Positions 26,403-35,443 of a stretch of DNA of 64,000 bases are shown in pieces. Position numbers and translations under genes: made by a program. The notes beneath the pieces were generated by a model. The model saw only the letters and a list, made by a program, of their open reading frames with translations. It did no database searches and was not told the origin of the DNA. The stretch comes from Methylophilaceae bacterium (lineage in GTDB: Bacteria > Pseudomonadota > Gammaproteobacteria > Burkholderiales > Methylophilaceae). Where the stretch lies: positions 434,001 through 498,000 of the forward strand of contig CP073759.1 in the NCBI GenBank assembly GCA_018398995.1, read 5' to 3'. Position 1 is the first letter of the stretch; each line of letters begins with the position of its first letter.

Positions 26403-27251
26403 TTGAACCTCGCAATCCTTTTACAATATATTGCTCCCAAGCAAGCCATCACTATCCTTGCTGGCATCCTGGCCAATCAACAATGGGGGGCACTCACGAC
26501 CAAAGTCATTCAATGGTTTGTGAAGCGTTATCAAGTCAACATGCAGGAAGCAGAAAATCCTGACATCCATAGCTACAAAAGCTTTAATGCATTTTTTACA
26601 CGTCCATTAAAGAGCAATGCTAGACCAATTGCCAATGCAGATTTTATTTGCCCTGTAGATGGTGCAATTAGCCAATTTGGCCCGATTCGTAACAATCAAA
26701 TCCTGCAAGCCAAGGGCCATGATTACACCACCTTAGCCCTGCTTGCAGGTAAGGCCGAACTCGCTAATCAGTTTATGGACGGCCATTTTGCCTGTTTATA
26801 TCTGAGCCCAAAAGATTACCATCGCATTCATATGCCGTGCGATGGCCGATTGATAAGTATGACCTATGTACCTGGTGATTTATTTTCAGTTAATCCGACA
26901 ACAGCAGCAAATGTACCCAACTTATTTGCACGCAATGAACGTGTAGTTTGCGAGTTTACATCGCCATCAAACGGCACTTTTGTGATGGTATTAGTTGGTG
27001 CAACAATTGTGGGCAGCATGGCGACCGTTTGGCATGGCGTGATTAACCCACCACGCAAAAAAACTGTGCAACAATGGCTATATCAGGATCAAACAATTCA
27101 ATTAAAACAAGGTGAAGAAATGGGTCGCTTCTTACTTGGATCGACTGTGGTTATGCTGTTTCAGCAAAAAACGTTAGCTTTTAATACCAATTGGCAACCA
27201 GCACAAACAATTAAACTTGGCGAGTTGATGGCTAATCAGTCACCAAATTAA
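26403..27251 (+). CDS. psd: Phosphatidylserine decarboxylase proenzyme
   Basis: This membrane-associated pyruvoyl enzyme makes phosphatidylethanolamine. The self-cleavage site LGST is present in GRFLLGSTVVMLFQ near the C-terminus (about 241-254). CPVDGAISQFG and the active-site His in YHRIHMPCDG are also seen. The start is a TTG at 26403, the first start codon after an upstream stop in this frame, with only a weak ribosome binding site. The 282 residues match the proteobacterial family. Confidence 0.93.
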   Translation: MNLAILLQYIAPKQAITILAGILANQQWGALTTKVIQWFVKRYQVNMQEAENPDIHSYKSFNAFFTRPLKSNARPIANADFICPVDGAISQFGPIRNNQILQAKGHDYTTLALLAGKAELANQFMDGHFACLYLSPKDYHRIHMPCDGRLISMTYVPGDLFSVNPTTAANVPNLFARNERVVCEFTSPSNGTFVMVLVGATIVGSMATVWHGVINPPRKKTVQQWLYQDQTIQLKQGEEMGRFLLGSTVVMLFQQKTLAFNTNWQPAQTIKLGELMANQSPN

Positions 27252-27259
27252 AGTCTCCA

Positions 27260-27805
27260 CTATTTTTTTGCCAGTTGCTCCGGCTTTTCTAATGCAGGTC
27301 TTTTTGCTTTTTTTGGTCGTATGGCTTTTGGCTTATAATGCAAATAAGACGCCAATTCGTTTAAGGCCAATTTATAAACTTCACGTTTAAACTCAACAAC
27401 GTCCTCGAGTGATACCCAATAATCGCTCCAACGCCAAGCATCAAACTCTGGATGTGCAGTCGCCCGCAGTGATACATCGCTATCTCGACCAATCAAGCGC
27501 AACAAAAACCAAATTTGCTTTTGTCCGCGATAGTTACTTCTAAACTCACGCTTCACCCAATGGCTAGGCACTTCATAGCGCAACCAATCACGCGTACGTC
27601 CTAATATTTGCACATGCTCAGGACGCAACCCCACCTCCTCCATCAGCTCGCGATACATCGCCGCTTCAGGACTCTCTCCATAATCAATGCCACCCTGCGG
27701 GAACTGCCAAGCATGCTCTTTAATTCGCTTACCCCAAAACACCTTATTTTGCGCATTACACAAAATAATACCCACATTCGGACGAAAACCGTCACGGTCT
27801 AACAT
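27260..27805 (-). CDS. rppH: RNA pyrophosphohydrolase (Nudix)
   Basis: It removes pyrophosphate from mRNA 5' ends and starts 5'-dependent decay. [17 protein letters not shown] and the Nudix box [23 protein letters not shown] are as in Rpp[15 protein letters not shown] and the [10 protein letters not shown] strand are family marks. The Lys/Pro-rich C-terminal tail (about 160-181) is variable in the family. It converges on psd. Confidence 0.96.
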   Translation of the reverse strand: MLDRDGFRPNVGIILCNAQNKVFWGKRIKEHAWQFPQGGIDYGESPEAAMYRELMEEVGLRPEHVQILGRTRDWLRYEVPSHWVKREFRSNYRGQKQIWFLLRLIGRDSDVSLRATAHPEFDAWRWSDYWVSLEDVVEFKREVYKLALNELASYLHYKPKAIRPKKAKRPALEKPEQLAKK

Positions 27806-27910
27806 AATCTACTGCCTATAATATTTACCATGATTTTTTCACACTTTAGGCATGAATGAAAGTAGCGCTTTCTATTTAACCTATAATATTAAGAATATTA
27901 AGGAGTACGC

Positions 27911-28900
27911 ATGCATTTCACCCATCACTTATCGTCATTTATATTAGCAATTATTTTATTAATATTGACGCTTTCACTCAATGCTTGTGTGCAATCACCT
28001 GCTGTACTTGCTTATATTAGCAACCAAGGTGACAACACAATCTCTGTCATTGATAACAAGCAACAACAAGTGATTCACACCATTACCGTTGATAAAGCGC
28101 CTGTTGGCATCGCTGGATCAGCAACATTACAACGTATTTTTGTCACTAACGTAGACAGTCAAAACATAGCCGTGATTGATACCAATACCAACACTGTTAT
28201 TCATAGCATTCCCGTTAACGGATCTCCTGTTGGTATTGCCATGGCACCTAATCACAAAACACTCTATGTCGCAGATTGGTATAGCAACCGCGTGCTAGCG
28301 ATTGATCCAACAACCTATGCCATTACCAATCAAGCAACCGTCGAACAAGCCCCAGCTGGTATTATCGTCAGCCCAGATAACCAGCGTCTTTATGTCGCCG
28401 CACGCGATTCGAATGAAATTGTCGTGCTCAACACCAACAATTTAAGCGTTCATCATCGTTTTACTGTAGGTGAGCATCCGTTTGGCATTAATCTTAGCAC
28501 CGATGGCAACACGCTCTATAGCGTGAATGTCTATGACAATAGCGTTTCTATTATCAATACGCACACTTGGACGCAAAAGGTCATCGCTGTAGGCGATCAT
28601 CCCTATTGCGCTGTTACCAGCCCCGACAATCAAACGCTGTATGTGACTAACACACGAGACGAAAGTGTTTCGATCATTGACCTTAACAGCAACCAAATGA
28701 TATCGACTATTAAAGTTGGAGAAACGCCGGAAGGCATTAGCTATGATGCGACTAACCACCTCATCTTCGTTGCAAACTGGGGCGAAAATAACATCGCCGT
28801 GATTGATGCCACAACCAATAAAGTCATCAATCATATCTCTGTTGGCGAGCAACCACGCGCATTTGGACAATTTGTTCTGCAAAATACTACAACACAATAG
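27911..28900 (+). CDS. YVTN-type beta-propeller lipoprotein
   Basis: A signal peptide ending in a lipobox (SLNAC, Cys26) predicts a lipoprotein. The rest is about seven propeller blades of about 42 residues. Each has the pattern of an I-D-x-x-T/N strand, then V-G-x-x-P-x-G-I and a TLYV-type strand (examples ISVIDNKQQQVIHTI, KTLYVADWYSNRV, QTLYVTNTRDESVSIID). Such repeat proteins act as binding scaffolds; no enzymatic motif is visible. AAGGAG precedes the ATG. The upstream stretch 27884-27900 is a TAATATT-AAG-AATATTA palindrome, next to a TATAAT. Confidence 0.85.
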   Translation: MHFTHHLSSFILAIILLILTLSLNACVQSPAVLAYISNQGDNTISVIDNKQQQVIHTITVDKAPVGIAGSATLQRIFVTNVDSQNIAVIDTNTNTVIHSIPVNGSPVGIAMAPNHKTLYVADWYSNRVLAIDPTTYAITNQATVEQAPAGIIVSPDNQRLYVAARDSNEIVVLNTNNLSVHHRFTVGEHPFGINLSTDGNTLYSVNVYDNSVSIINTHTWTQKVIAVGDHPYCAVTSPDNQTLYVTNTRDESVSIIDLNSNQMISTIKVGETPEGISYDATNHLIFVANWGENNIAVIDATTNKVINHISVGEQPRAFGQFVLQNTTTQ

Positions 28901-28967
28901 CAATAATCAAATCTATACCAAATGAATACCAACAGAGTCGTTCTTCTAGGAAAGGTGATGCTAATAC

Positions 28968-29060
28968 GTCACTGCGAGGCCGTTAGGCCGTGGCAGTCCA
29001 TGGTATTTTTACTTTTATAATGCACCTAGATTGCTTGGTCGCTGTAGCCCTCGTACAGAC
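28968..29060. repeat. Two inward-facing degenerate copies of the GTCATTGCGAGG-type repeat
   Basis: The left arm starts GTCACTGCGAGG, contains GGCCGTTAGGCC, and ends GTGGCAGTCC. The right arm, read on the minus strand, starts GTCTGTACGAGGG and ends GACCAAGCAATC. Both match the general form GTCATTGCGAGG-N-AGCAATCC of repeats scattered through many bacterial genomes. Copy number here cannot be known from one window. Confidence 0.6.
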
Positions 29061-29161
29061 TAAGTGGCTATGTGAACAACGCTTTGGCATGTGGCCATCA
29101 AATAATAAGTCAACCAGTGCATTCGCAATACGTTGTTGTTAACGTAGGCTTAAACATCGAA

Positions 29162-29180
29162 GTCATTTATAATAAATGAC
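29162..29180. promoter_or_regulatory. 19 bp perfect palindrome upstream of the SRPBCC gene (possible operator)
   Basis: GTCATTTAT-A-ATAAATGAC, centred about 54 bases before the ATG at 29225. A second, weaker inverted repeat (ATCTA-TTTT-TAGAT) follows at about 29182. The form suits a dimeric repressor or activator, but no regulator gene is adjacent. Confidence 0.4.
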
Positions 29181-29224
29181 GATCTATTTTTAGATAAATT
29201 TACACTAACTTTGGGAGACCATAC

Positions 29225-29746
29225 ATGAAGAAGTTTTTAGCATTAATCGCATTGTCTGTATTTTCAATAACCGCGGCCGCCCACGGCCCAACACCACAAA
29301 AAATAGACGAAAAAGTTATCATTAAAGCAGAGCCTGCAAAAGTATGGGAAATGGTTAAAGATTATGAAAATGCGCAAAAATGGCTTCCAACGGTTAAAAA
29401 CATCACTGTAGAAAAAAAAGGCTCAGAGATTATTCGAACCTTAAACCTTAAAAACGGCGGCAAAATAAAAGAAAAAATCAGCGATGTTGACGATGCAGGG
29501 ATGAAAATTAAATTTGAAGTGATTGAAGGTGTTCCAGCCAGCAATTACAATCCTTATATTTCTGTTAGCAAAGGCCCCAATGCGGGTGAAAGTGAAGTGC
29601 GTTTTTTCCATCGCTTTTATCGTTTCTATCCAAATAACCCACCTATTCCTGATGGACAAGACGAGGCGGCTGCCATTCAATTTATTAATGAAACCTATGT
29701 ACCAGGTAATCAACACTTGAAAAAGGTGATTGAAAACTCAAAGTAA
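29225..29746 (+). CDS. Periplasmic SRPBCC (START-like) family protein
   Basis: A signal peptide (MKKFLALIALSVFSITAAA, cleavage near His20) leads a 150-residue SRPBCC fold, which has EPAKVWEMVKDYENAQKWLP at the start and a C-terminal helix. This fold makes a hydrophobic pocket; the ligand is unknown. Periplasmic SRPBCC proteins are often seen in methylotrophs, and that is only a hint here. GGGAG precedes the ATG. The frame stops at KVIENSK, but the -1 frame continues for 36 codons as an Ala/Thr/Pro-rich tail ending KPWWQFW. The native C-terminus may therefore have been lost by a frameshift. Confidence 0.85.
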   Translation: MKKFLALIALSVFSITAAAHGPTPQKIDEKVIIKAEPAKVWEMVKDYENAQKWLPTVKNITVEKKGSEIIRTLNLKNGGKIKEKISDVDDAGMKIKFEVIEGVPASNYNPYISVSKGPNAGESEVRFFHRFYRFYPNNPPIPDGQDEAAAIQFINETYVPGNQHLKKVIENSK

Positions 29747-29881
29747 CAGGCACAGAAGCTCGCGCAACTTCCAACGCTACTTACCCTAGCGTGCCAACTA
29801 AAGGCGCAACAACCAAAACCGCACCAGCAGCTAAACAGAAGCCTTGGTGGCAATTTTGGTAACCACCCATCAATTACAATT

Positions 29882-29910
29882 CACAGAGTGACAAAAATTG
29901 TCACTCTGTG
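29882..29910. repeat. 13 bp perfect hairpin before the SRPBCC terminator
   Basis: CACAGAGTGACAA, an AAA loop, then TTGTCACTCTGTG. It lies five bases before the terminator. The double hairpin could protect the mRNA 3' end or belong to a small RNA. Confidence 0.7.
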
Positions 29911-29914
29911 TGCC

Positions 29915-29943
29915 AAAAAGCGGGGGGTTTTCCCCGCTTTTTT
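29915..29943 (+). terminator. Rho-independent terminator after the SRPBCC gene
   Basis: AAAAAGCGGGG and CCCCGCTTTTTT around a GGTTTT loop. A GC-rich stem with flanking A- and T-runs, the strongest terminator in the window. Confidence 0.9.
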
Positions 29944-30034
29944 ATTGCTTTGAAGCATAACCTACAGCCTCCATTTTTATCCAAAAATATTTAATATTGT
30001 TTATTATCAAGCACTTAACAATAAAATGTATTAC

Positions 30035-30051
30035 TTGGCATAGGCCTTGCT
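30035..30051 (+). promoter_or_regulatory. Sigma-54 (RpoN) promoter of pilA
   Basis: TTGGCATAGGCCTTGCT matches the -24/-12 consensus (YTGGCACG-N4-TTGCW) with the correct GG-to-GC spacing. It predicts a start near 30062 and a leader of about 93 bases before the pilin ATG. pilA is commonly RpoN- and PilR-dependent, which supports the call. Confidence 0.75.
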
Positions 30052-30154
30052 GATTATAGTTTGGAATTACTGTTATTCACTGTATAGATTTTGATTGTGA
30101 ATAGCAGATTTAATAACCAACATTGATTAACCATGTTTACTAAAAGGAAAAAAA

Positions 30155-30523
30155 ATGCATCAAACACAAAAAGGCTTTACCTTAATCGAATTAATGATTG
30201 TCGTTGCTATTATTGGTATTTTGGCGGCTGTTGCGCTACCTGCTTATCGTGACTATACCCAGCGTGCTGCAAACGGTGCTTGTTTATCAGTAGCTAAAGC
30301 TTACATGAATACTGCAGTAGCCGACGCAGCTGATAACCGTGCTCCAATTGCACCACCTGCAAACACAGCCAATTCATGTGCAACCGCTCCAACCCTAACA
30401 ATTGCTCAATATACCGGTGATGCTCCGATAACATTTATTCCTGTAGCTCGCGGCAATACTGCTCTAAGGAGAAATATAATATGTCAAGGCGGTAGTGGCA
30501 CCTGTAGATTACTACTACAATAA
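30155..30523 (+). CDS. pilA: Type IV pilin (PilA-like)
   Basis: This 122-residue major-pilin-type protein has a seven-residue leader ending KG, cleaved before Phe ([20 protein letters not shown]), with the invariant Glu5 of mature pilins. The C-terminal domain has four Cys; the pair in ICQGGSGTC could close a small D-region loop. The protein is shorter than the classical 150-160 residues but within the range of short pilins. Its own sigma-54 promoter and terminator make it a single-gene unit. The pilin is intact although pilB and pilT in this window are not. Confidence 0.93.
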   Translation: MHQTQKGFTLIELMIVVAIIGILAAVALPAYRDYTQRAANGACLSVAKAYMNTAVADAADNRAPIAPPANTANSCATAPTLTIAQYTGDAPITFIPVARGNTALRRNIICQGGSGTCRLLLQ

Positions 30524-30843
30524 CAACTTTTTTGCTATCGATTAACCTATGTTAGGTATGCGATATTAAATAAAAGCCCTTGATTTTTTCAAGGGCTTTT
30601 TTATTTCTCGCAGGATGAGCATCATGATGCCAATACAAATAGGACGGTAAAAATATTTGTTTTTAAAAAAGATTTTGTTATCGCAATGATGATCATGGAT
30701 GTGATTGTGAATCGATTGGGGTAGCCGCTGCATCACGCCATGTGCAACAGCTAGATGCATCAAAATATTGCCTATTATCATCACCACTAGTCATGCCGAC
30801 AGACAAACTGTGCCAATCTACAATAAGTTGCAGATTATAATAA
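30524..30843. other. 320-base intergenic region after pilA
   Basis: Apart from the pilA terminator I see nothing convincing. A minus-strand frame (30787-30566) runs through the terminator hairpin and has no domain. Confidence 0.6.
30572..30602 (+). terminator. Rho-independent terminator of pilA
   Basis: AAAAGCCCTTGA pairs with TCAAGGGCTTTT across a TTTTT loop and is followed by further T residues. Confidence 0.88.
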
Positions 30844-31293
30844 CTACCATTGACGCTGCTCGAAGACAACACGCTGTAATACTTCTTTTAATTGGCCATG
30901 CATCCGATTGGTGAGTTTGACCATTTGATCCCATGTTTGACTGACAGTTAACACATCTAAATCAATGCGCACAATTTCAATTGCAGTGAGGGCGATGGTG
31001 TCTTTGATACCAAGACGATCGGTATTGATGGGGTGTCTGGCCGCCGCACTTCCTGCACGCACGATGACTTTTTTACCATTGTGATAACGCACACCTAAAT
31101 CGCCTGCAAGCAAATAAAACACTTGCATACTCCGGCCCTGCCGTGTCGGATCGACACCTCTATTGATTTGTTCTATTTCTAGCACACTGGCTAAGGTTGC
31201 TAGACCAGCTGGCGACAACGTTGATAATGGCACTAAGTGCTGTAGCCGTTCTTTGCTTAGTCCTAAATGATTGTTTGCGCCTGCTTGCACCAT
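30844..31293 (-). CDS. Cyclic-nucleotide-binding-like domain protein without an output domain
   Basis: The 149 residues resemble the beta-roll of CRP-type sensor domains: LVPLSTLSPAGLATLASV, then FYLLAGDLGVRYHNGKKVIV and TALTAIEIVRIDLDVL. The phosphate-binding cassette is not well preserved, and no helix-turn-helix or other output domain follows. It may be a stand-alone sensor subunit or a shortened protein. The ribosome binding site is weak. Function unknown. Confidence 0.65.
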   Translation of the reverse strand: MVQAGANNHLGLSKERLQHLVPLSTLSPAGLATLASVLEIEQINRGVDPTRQGRSMQVFYLLAGDLGVRYHNGKKVIVRAGSAAARHPINTDRLGIKDTIALTAIEIVRIDLDVLTVSQTWDQMVKLTNRMHGQLKEVLQRVVFEQRQW

Positions 31294-31519
31294 AGGGTTA
31301 TCATCTTTAATAATTATTAATATTCACTACACAGTGTTTAAGGTAAAAGTGCTCATTATTTTAACACCCTTCATTGGATTTGAATCATTTCATGCGTTGG
31401 GATAGGGATTTGGATTGATCACTATTAAAGGCGATGATGAATCGCAGTGACGGACATAGATAGCACTTCTAGCACTAGCGTATACCGATTAAAACATACA
31501 CCATCATGAAAGCGAGCGT

Positions 31520-32182
31520 ATGAACGAACAAGCAATTGAAATATGCGGCACCTCCAACCCTATTGGCAGCGTGATTTGGTTACATGGTTTAGGTGCAGAT
31601 GGCAATGATTTTGCGCCGGTAGTTGAGATGCTCAATTTACCTGAGTTAAGATTTATTTTACCGCATGCACCCTTCCGAAAAGTGACCATTAATGGTGACT
31701 ATGAAATGCGCGCTTGGTATGATTTATTTGGCTTAACATTGGGCAGTCCTGAAGATGTAGCCGGTATTGCTGAAACGCAGCGCAATATTGAGCAACTGAT
31801 TCAAGCTGAATTGGATAAAGGGATGCCTAGCCATCAGATGGTGATTGCAGGGTTTTCGCAAGGCGGTGCAATCGCGTTACATACCGCTTTACGTTATCAG
31901 CAGCCCCTTGCGGGGGTGATTGCACTATCTACTTATTTGCCGTTGCAATCACATTTCCCTGCACAAAAATCACCACAAAACCAACAAACGCCCATCTTGA
32001 TGGCACATGGCACCGCCGATGATGTGATTCGTATTGAGACTAGTCGCGTTTCATTATCGCTATTGGAAGCGGAACATTATCCAGTGGAGTGGCATGAATA
32101 TGATATGGCGCATAGTCTCTCAATAGAGGAGATTAACGATATTCGTGCCTTTTTACTAAGGGTGATGCATAGAGATGTGTGA
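31520..32182 (+). CDS. Alpha/beta hydrolase, carboxylesterase/phospholipase family
   Basis: This 220-residue esterase of the EstB/YpfH family hydrolyses short acyl esters. The oxyanion motif is in WLHGLGADGNDF. The nucleophile elbow is GFSQGGA (Ser), and the acid and base are probably Asp in HGTADDVI and His in DMAHSLS. It is single-domain, with no signal peptide. It is followed after 97 bases by xseB. Confidence 0.93.
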   Translation: MNEQAIEICGTSNPIGSVIWLHGLGADGNDFAPVVEMLNLPELRFILPHAPFRKVTINGDYEMRAWYDLFGLTLGSPEDVAGIAETQRNIEQLIQAELDKGMPSHQMVIAGFSQGGAIALHTALRYQQPLAGVIALSTYLPLQSHFPAQKSPQNQQTPILMAHGTADDVIRIETSRVSLSLLEAEHYPVEWHEYDMAHSLSIEEINDIRAFLLRVMHRDV

Positions 32183-32279
32183 AAAGCCGCAAGTGATAGT
32201 GAATTTTTGTTAAAATAACGGCTCTGTTAATAGCGCCAAATAATGGCCTCAAATAACGACACAAAACAAACACGCTGAC

Positions 32280-32516
32280 ATGTCAAAAAAGAATTCTGAT
32301 ACAACGCCAAACTTTGAAGAGGCCATTGCAGCGCTGGAAAATATCGTCCGTCAAATGGAGTCGGATAATTTACCGCTAGCGCAAGCGCTAGATGCCTATA
32401 AACGCGGTGCAGCATTAGTAAAAATTTGCCAACAATCGTTGGCTGATGCAGAGCAGCAAATACGGCTAGTTTCTGAAGACAACCAACTTGTGTCGTTTAA
32501 TCCAGAAAAAGAATAA
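32280..32516 (+). CDS. xseB: Exodeoxyribonuclease VII small subunit
   Basis: This 78-residue helical partner of XseA acts in the ssDNA exonuclease VII. The family core FEEAIAALENIVRQMES followed by LPLAQALDAYKRGAALVKIC is clear. It heads the xseB-ispA-dxs cluster common in proteobacteria, with ispA nine bases after its stop. Confidence 0.95.
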   Translation: MSKKNSDTTPNFEEAIAALENIVRQMESDNLPLAQALDAYKRGAALVKICQQSLADAEQQIRLVSEDNQLVSFNPEKE

Positions 32517-32525
32517 ATCAAACGC

Positions 32526-33443
32526 ATGACAAGTCCAATCATCGCTCCAATGGAAAACCAAGCATTTACGCAATGGTTGGCTGATATGCAGTTGCGAACC
32601 GAAGCCGTCTTGGCGCAACACTTACCTGCCGCCACCATTATTCCGCAACGTTTACACGAAGCCATGCGATATGCCACCTTGGGTGGTGGCAAGCGTGTGC
32701 GCGCATTGCTTGCTTATGCCGCTGCTGAATTTTGTAATGCTGATATTACAAAAGCCGATGTGGCAGCGGGTGCTGTTGAGCTGATCCACGCCTTCTCTCT
32801 CGTGCACGATGACATGCCCTGTATGGATGATGATGATTTGCGTCGTGGTAAACCATCTACACATAAACAATATGATGATGCCACGGCATTATTGGTTGGT
32901 GATGCGCTGCAAAGTTTAGCATTTCAATTAATTGCACAATGTAACCATATTGAAGATGGGTATAAAATCAAAATGGTGCAGACTTTGGCTATTGCAACGG
33001 GTTCTAGAGGCATGGCTGGTGGGCAAGCAATTGATTTAGAAAACACTGGTTTATTAGTCTCACAAGCCGAATTAGAAGTCATGCATTTACATAAAACAGG
33101 CGCCTTAATTCATGCGGCAACCTTGATGGGCGCTTATTGCAGTGCAGAAGAAAATGCCGATAAACTGCATGCGGTTGATCACTTTTCCAAATCAATTGGT
33201 TTAGCGTTTCAAGTTGTAGATGATATTTTAGATGCGGAAGCAGATACACAAACATTGGGTAAAACGGCAGGTAAAGATGCCCAAGCTAATAAATCAACTT
33301 ATGTCACTTTATTAGGATTGAGTAAAGCAAAACAATTAGCCGCAGAGCTGCATCATCATGCGATAAATGCATTATCCAGTTATGGCCAAGAAGCCGATTT
33401 ATTACGACATTTAGCTCAGTTTATTAAACAACGCAGCTTCTAA
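32526..33443 (+). CDS. ispA: Farnesyl/geranyl diphosphate synthase
   Basis: It condenses IPP with DMAPP or GPP to farnesyl diphosphate for quinones and undecaprenol. The first Asp-rich motif reads VHDDMPCMDDDDLRRGKP; the second is QVVDDILDAEAD. GGGKRVRALLAYAA and a short chain-length region are as in IspA. It is co-transcribed with dxs, which supplies the pathway's first step. Confidence 0.95.
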   Translation: MTSPIIAPMENQAFTQWLADMQLRTEAVLAQHLPAATIIPQRLHEAMRYATLGGGKRVRALLAYAAAEFCNADITKADVAAGAVELIHAFSLVHDDMPCMDDDDLRRGKPSTHKQYDDATALLVGDALQSLAFQLIAQCNHIEDGYKIKMVQTLAIATGSRGMAGGQAIDLENTGLLVSQAELEVMHLHKTGALIHAATLMGAYCSAEENADKLHAVDHFSKSIGLAFQVVDDILDAEADTQTLGKTAGKDAQANKSTYVTLLGLSKAKQLAAELHHHAINALSSYGQEADLLRHLAQFIKQRSF

Positions 33444-33458
33444 TGCAGATGCCATCAT

Positions 33459-35327
33459 ATGACAACGCCACTACTTTCTTCCATTGATTCCCCCACTGAC
33501 TTACGTCACCTAGACCGTAACCAACTAAAAAGCTTGGCAGAAGAGTTACGTCTATTTTTGATTGATAGCGTGTCAAAAACTGGGGGGCATTTAGCCTCTA
33601 ATTTAGGTGTAGTCGAACTGACCATAGCGCTACATTATGTATTTAATACACCAGAAGATCGATTAGTATGGGATGTAGGCCATCAAACCTATCCGCATAA
33701 AATTTTAACTGGCCGCCGTGAAGAGATGGCTTCTTTACGCCAACCAAATGGCATTGCTGGCTTTCCGAGAAAGTCTGAAAGTGAATATGATACTTTTGGC
33801 ACTGGTCACTCAAGCACCTCTATTTCTGCTGCGTTGGGTATGGCGGTTGCGGCAAAACAAACCGGATTAGATCGGCATAGTGTCGCGATTATTGGCGATG
33901 GCGCCATGACAGCTGGGATGGCCTTTGAAGCATTGAATAATGCCGGCGAGACACAAGCCAATTTACTGGTTATCTTGAATGATAATGATATGAGCATCTC
34001 TAAAAATGTGGGGGCGCTTAATAACTACTTAGCTAAATTACTATCGGGACGCTTTTATGACAGCGTGCGCAAACAAGGTAAAAAAGTGTTGGATATTGTG
34101 CCGCCAGTAAAAGAGTTTGCCCGTCGCGCAGAGGAACACGCCAAAGGCATGGTGTCGCCCGGTGGAACCCTCTTTGAAGAACTGGGCTTTAATTATATCG
34201 GTCCGATTGACGGGCATGATATGGATACATTAGTGGACACGTTGAGTAATATTCGCGCACTAGAAGGCATGCAGTTTTTGCATATTGTGACGCAAAAAGG
34301 CAAAGGATTTGAGCCTGCGGAGGACGATCCAAACAAATATCATGGCGTCAATAAATTTGACCGTAGCAACGGCTTTGCACATGCAAAAAGTCATCAAAAA
34401 ACCTATACACAGGTGTTTTCTGATTGGTTGGTTGATATGGCTGATAGTGATAATAAGCTTGTCGCCATTACGCCTGCCATGTGTGATGGCAGTGGTTTAA
34501 ACGCGTTTGCCGATAAATATCCTGAGCGTTATTTTGATGTTGGTATTGCAGAACAGCACGCACTCACTTTTGCAGCTGGCATGGCTTGCGACGGCTTAAA
34601 ACCCGTCATTGCTATTTATAGTACTTTTTTACAAAGAGCCTATGATCAGCTCATTCATGATATCGCCTTGCAAGATTTAGATATTTTACTCGCCATTGAT
34701 AGAGCAGGCTTGGTTGGTGCTGATGGCCCAACCCATGCGGGTAGCTTTGATTTAACCTATTTGCGCTGCATTCCCAACATGGTGATTATGGCGGCTAGTG
34801 ATGAAAATGAATGCCGACAAATGCTGTCAACTGGTTATCATCATATCGGTCCTGCAGCAGTTCGTTATCCACGTGGTTCTGGCAGCGGAGCCACGATTAT
34901 TCATTCGCTAGTGCCGTTAACCATCGGTAAAGCTGAGGTCATCCAAAAAACAACGATTACCGACGGTAAAAAAGTGGCAATATTGGCATTTGGTAGTATG
35001 GTTGCGCCCAGTGTAGAAGCGGCACAAGCAATCAATGCGAGTGTTGTCAATATGCGTTTTATTAAACCGCTGGACCTTACAATAATTGAAGCAATGGCAA
35101 CAACGCATGACCTTGTTGTGACTGTAGAAGAAAACAGCTTAATGGGTGGTGCAGGTTCGGCTGTTATGGAAGCAATGCAATCACTTAACTTAACCACTGC
35201 GACCCTTAGTCTGGGTCTGCCAGACACGTTTATCGAGCATGGTGTACATGAAACTATGTTGGCACAATGCGGTCTAGATAGTACAGGTATTTGCAACGCC
35301 ATCAAAAACAAACTATCGCGCATTTAA
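33459..35327 (+). CDS. dxs: 1-deoxy-D-xylulose-5-phosphate synthase
   Basis: This ThDP enzyme is the entry point of the MEP isoprenoid pathway. The 622 residues contain the ThDP/Mg motif ([19 protein letters not shown] with N-D further on), [13 protein letters not shown], and the second-domain [15 protein letters not shown]. The transketolase C-terminal domain follows ([27 protein letters not shown]). It follows ispA by 15 bases. Confidence 0.97.
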   Translation: MTTPLLSSIDSPTDLRHLDRNQLKSLAEELRLFLIDSVSKTGGHLASNLGVVELTIALHYVFNTPEDRLVWDVGHQTYPHKILTGRREEMASLRQPNGIAGFPRKSESEYDTFGTGHSSTSISAALGMAVAAKQTGLDRHSVAIIGDGAMTAGMAFEALNNAGETQANLLVILNDNDMSISKNVGALNNYLAKLLSGRFYDSVRKQGKKVLDIVPPVKEFARRAEEHAKGMVSPGGTLFEELGFNYIGPIDGHDMDTLVDTLSNIRALEGMQFLHIVTQKGKGFEPAEDDPNKYHGVNKFDRSNGFAHAKSHQKTYTQVFSDWLVDMADSDNKLVAITPAMCDGSGLNAFADKYPERYFDVGIAEQHALTFAAGMACDGLKPVIAIYSTFLQRAYDQLIHDIALQDLDILLAIDRAGLVGADGPTHAGSFDLTYLRCIPNMVIMAASDENECRQMLSTGYHHIGPAAVRYPRGSGSGATIIHSLVPLTIGKAEVIQKTTITDGKKVAILAFGSMVAPSVEAAQAINASVVNMRFIKPLDLTIIEAMATTHDLVVTVEENSLMGGAGSAVMEAMQSLNLTTATLSLGLPDTFIEHGVHETMLAQCGLDSTGICNAIKNKLSRI

Positions 35328-35443
35328 CCATCCTCATAATGTGGTTTGAGTAAGCAGAATAATCATTTACACTTAAGCCTAAACGCGTAAAATTTTTAAT
35401 TATTGCATTAATCAATGCTTAACTTTGGAGAATAGTCTCTGTT

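Larger units (their letters stand above)
28901..29224. other. 324-base intergenic region with a dispersed repeat and a palindrome
   Basis: It contains a two-armed GCGAGG-type repeat (28968-29060) and a 19 bp palindrome (29162-29180) ahead of the SRPBCC gene. I see no coding potential. Confidence 0.6.
29747..30154. other. 408-base intergenic region before pilA
   Basis: In order, it holds the -1-frame tail of the SRPBCC gene (to 29862), a 13 bp hairpin (29882-29910), a strong terminator (29915-29943) and a sigma-54 promoter (30035-30051). AAAAGGAAAAAA is the pilA ribosome binding site. Confidence 0.75.

Noticed and set aside
30566-30787. Minus-strand 73-codon frame after pilA, with a His-rich stretch (HNHIHDHHCD)
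   Set aside because: It ends inside the pilA terminator hairpin and has no ribosome binding site. The His run follows from a CAT/ATG-rich sequence.
35328-35443. Zur operator ahead of folE2
   Set aside because: FolE2 is often Zur-controlled, but I could not find a GTTATANNATAAC-like palindrome here.
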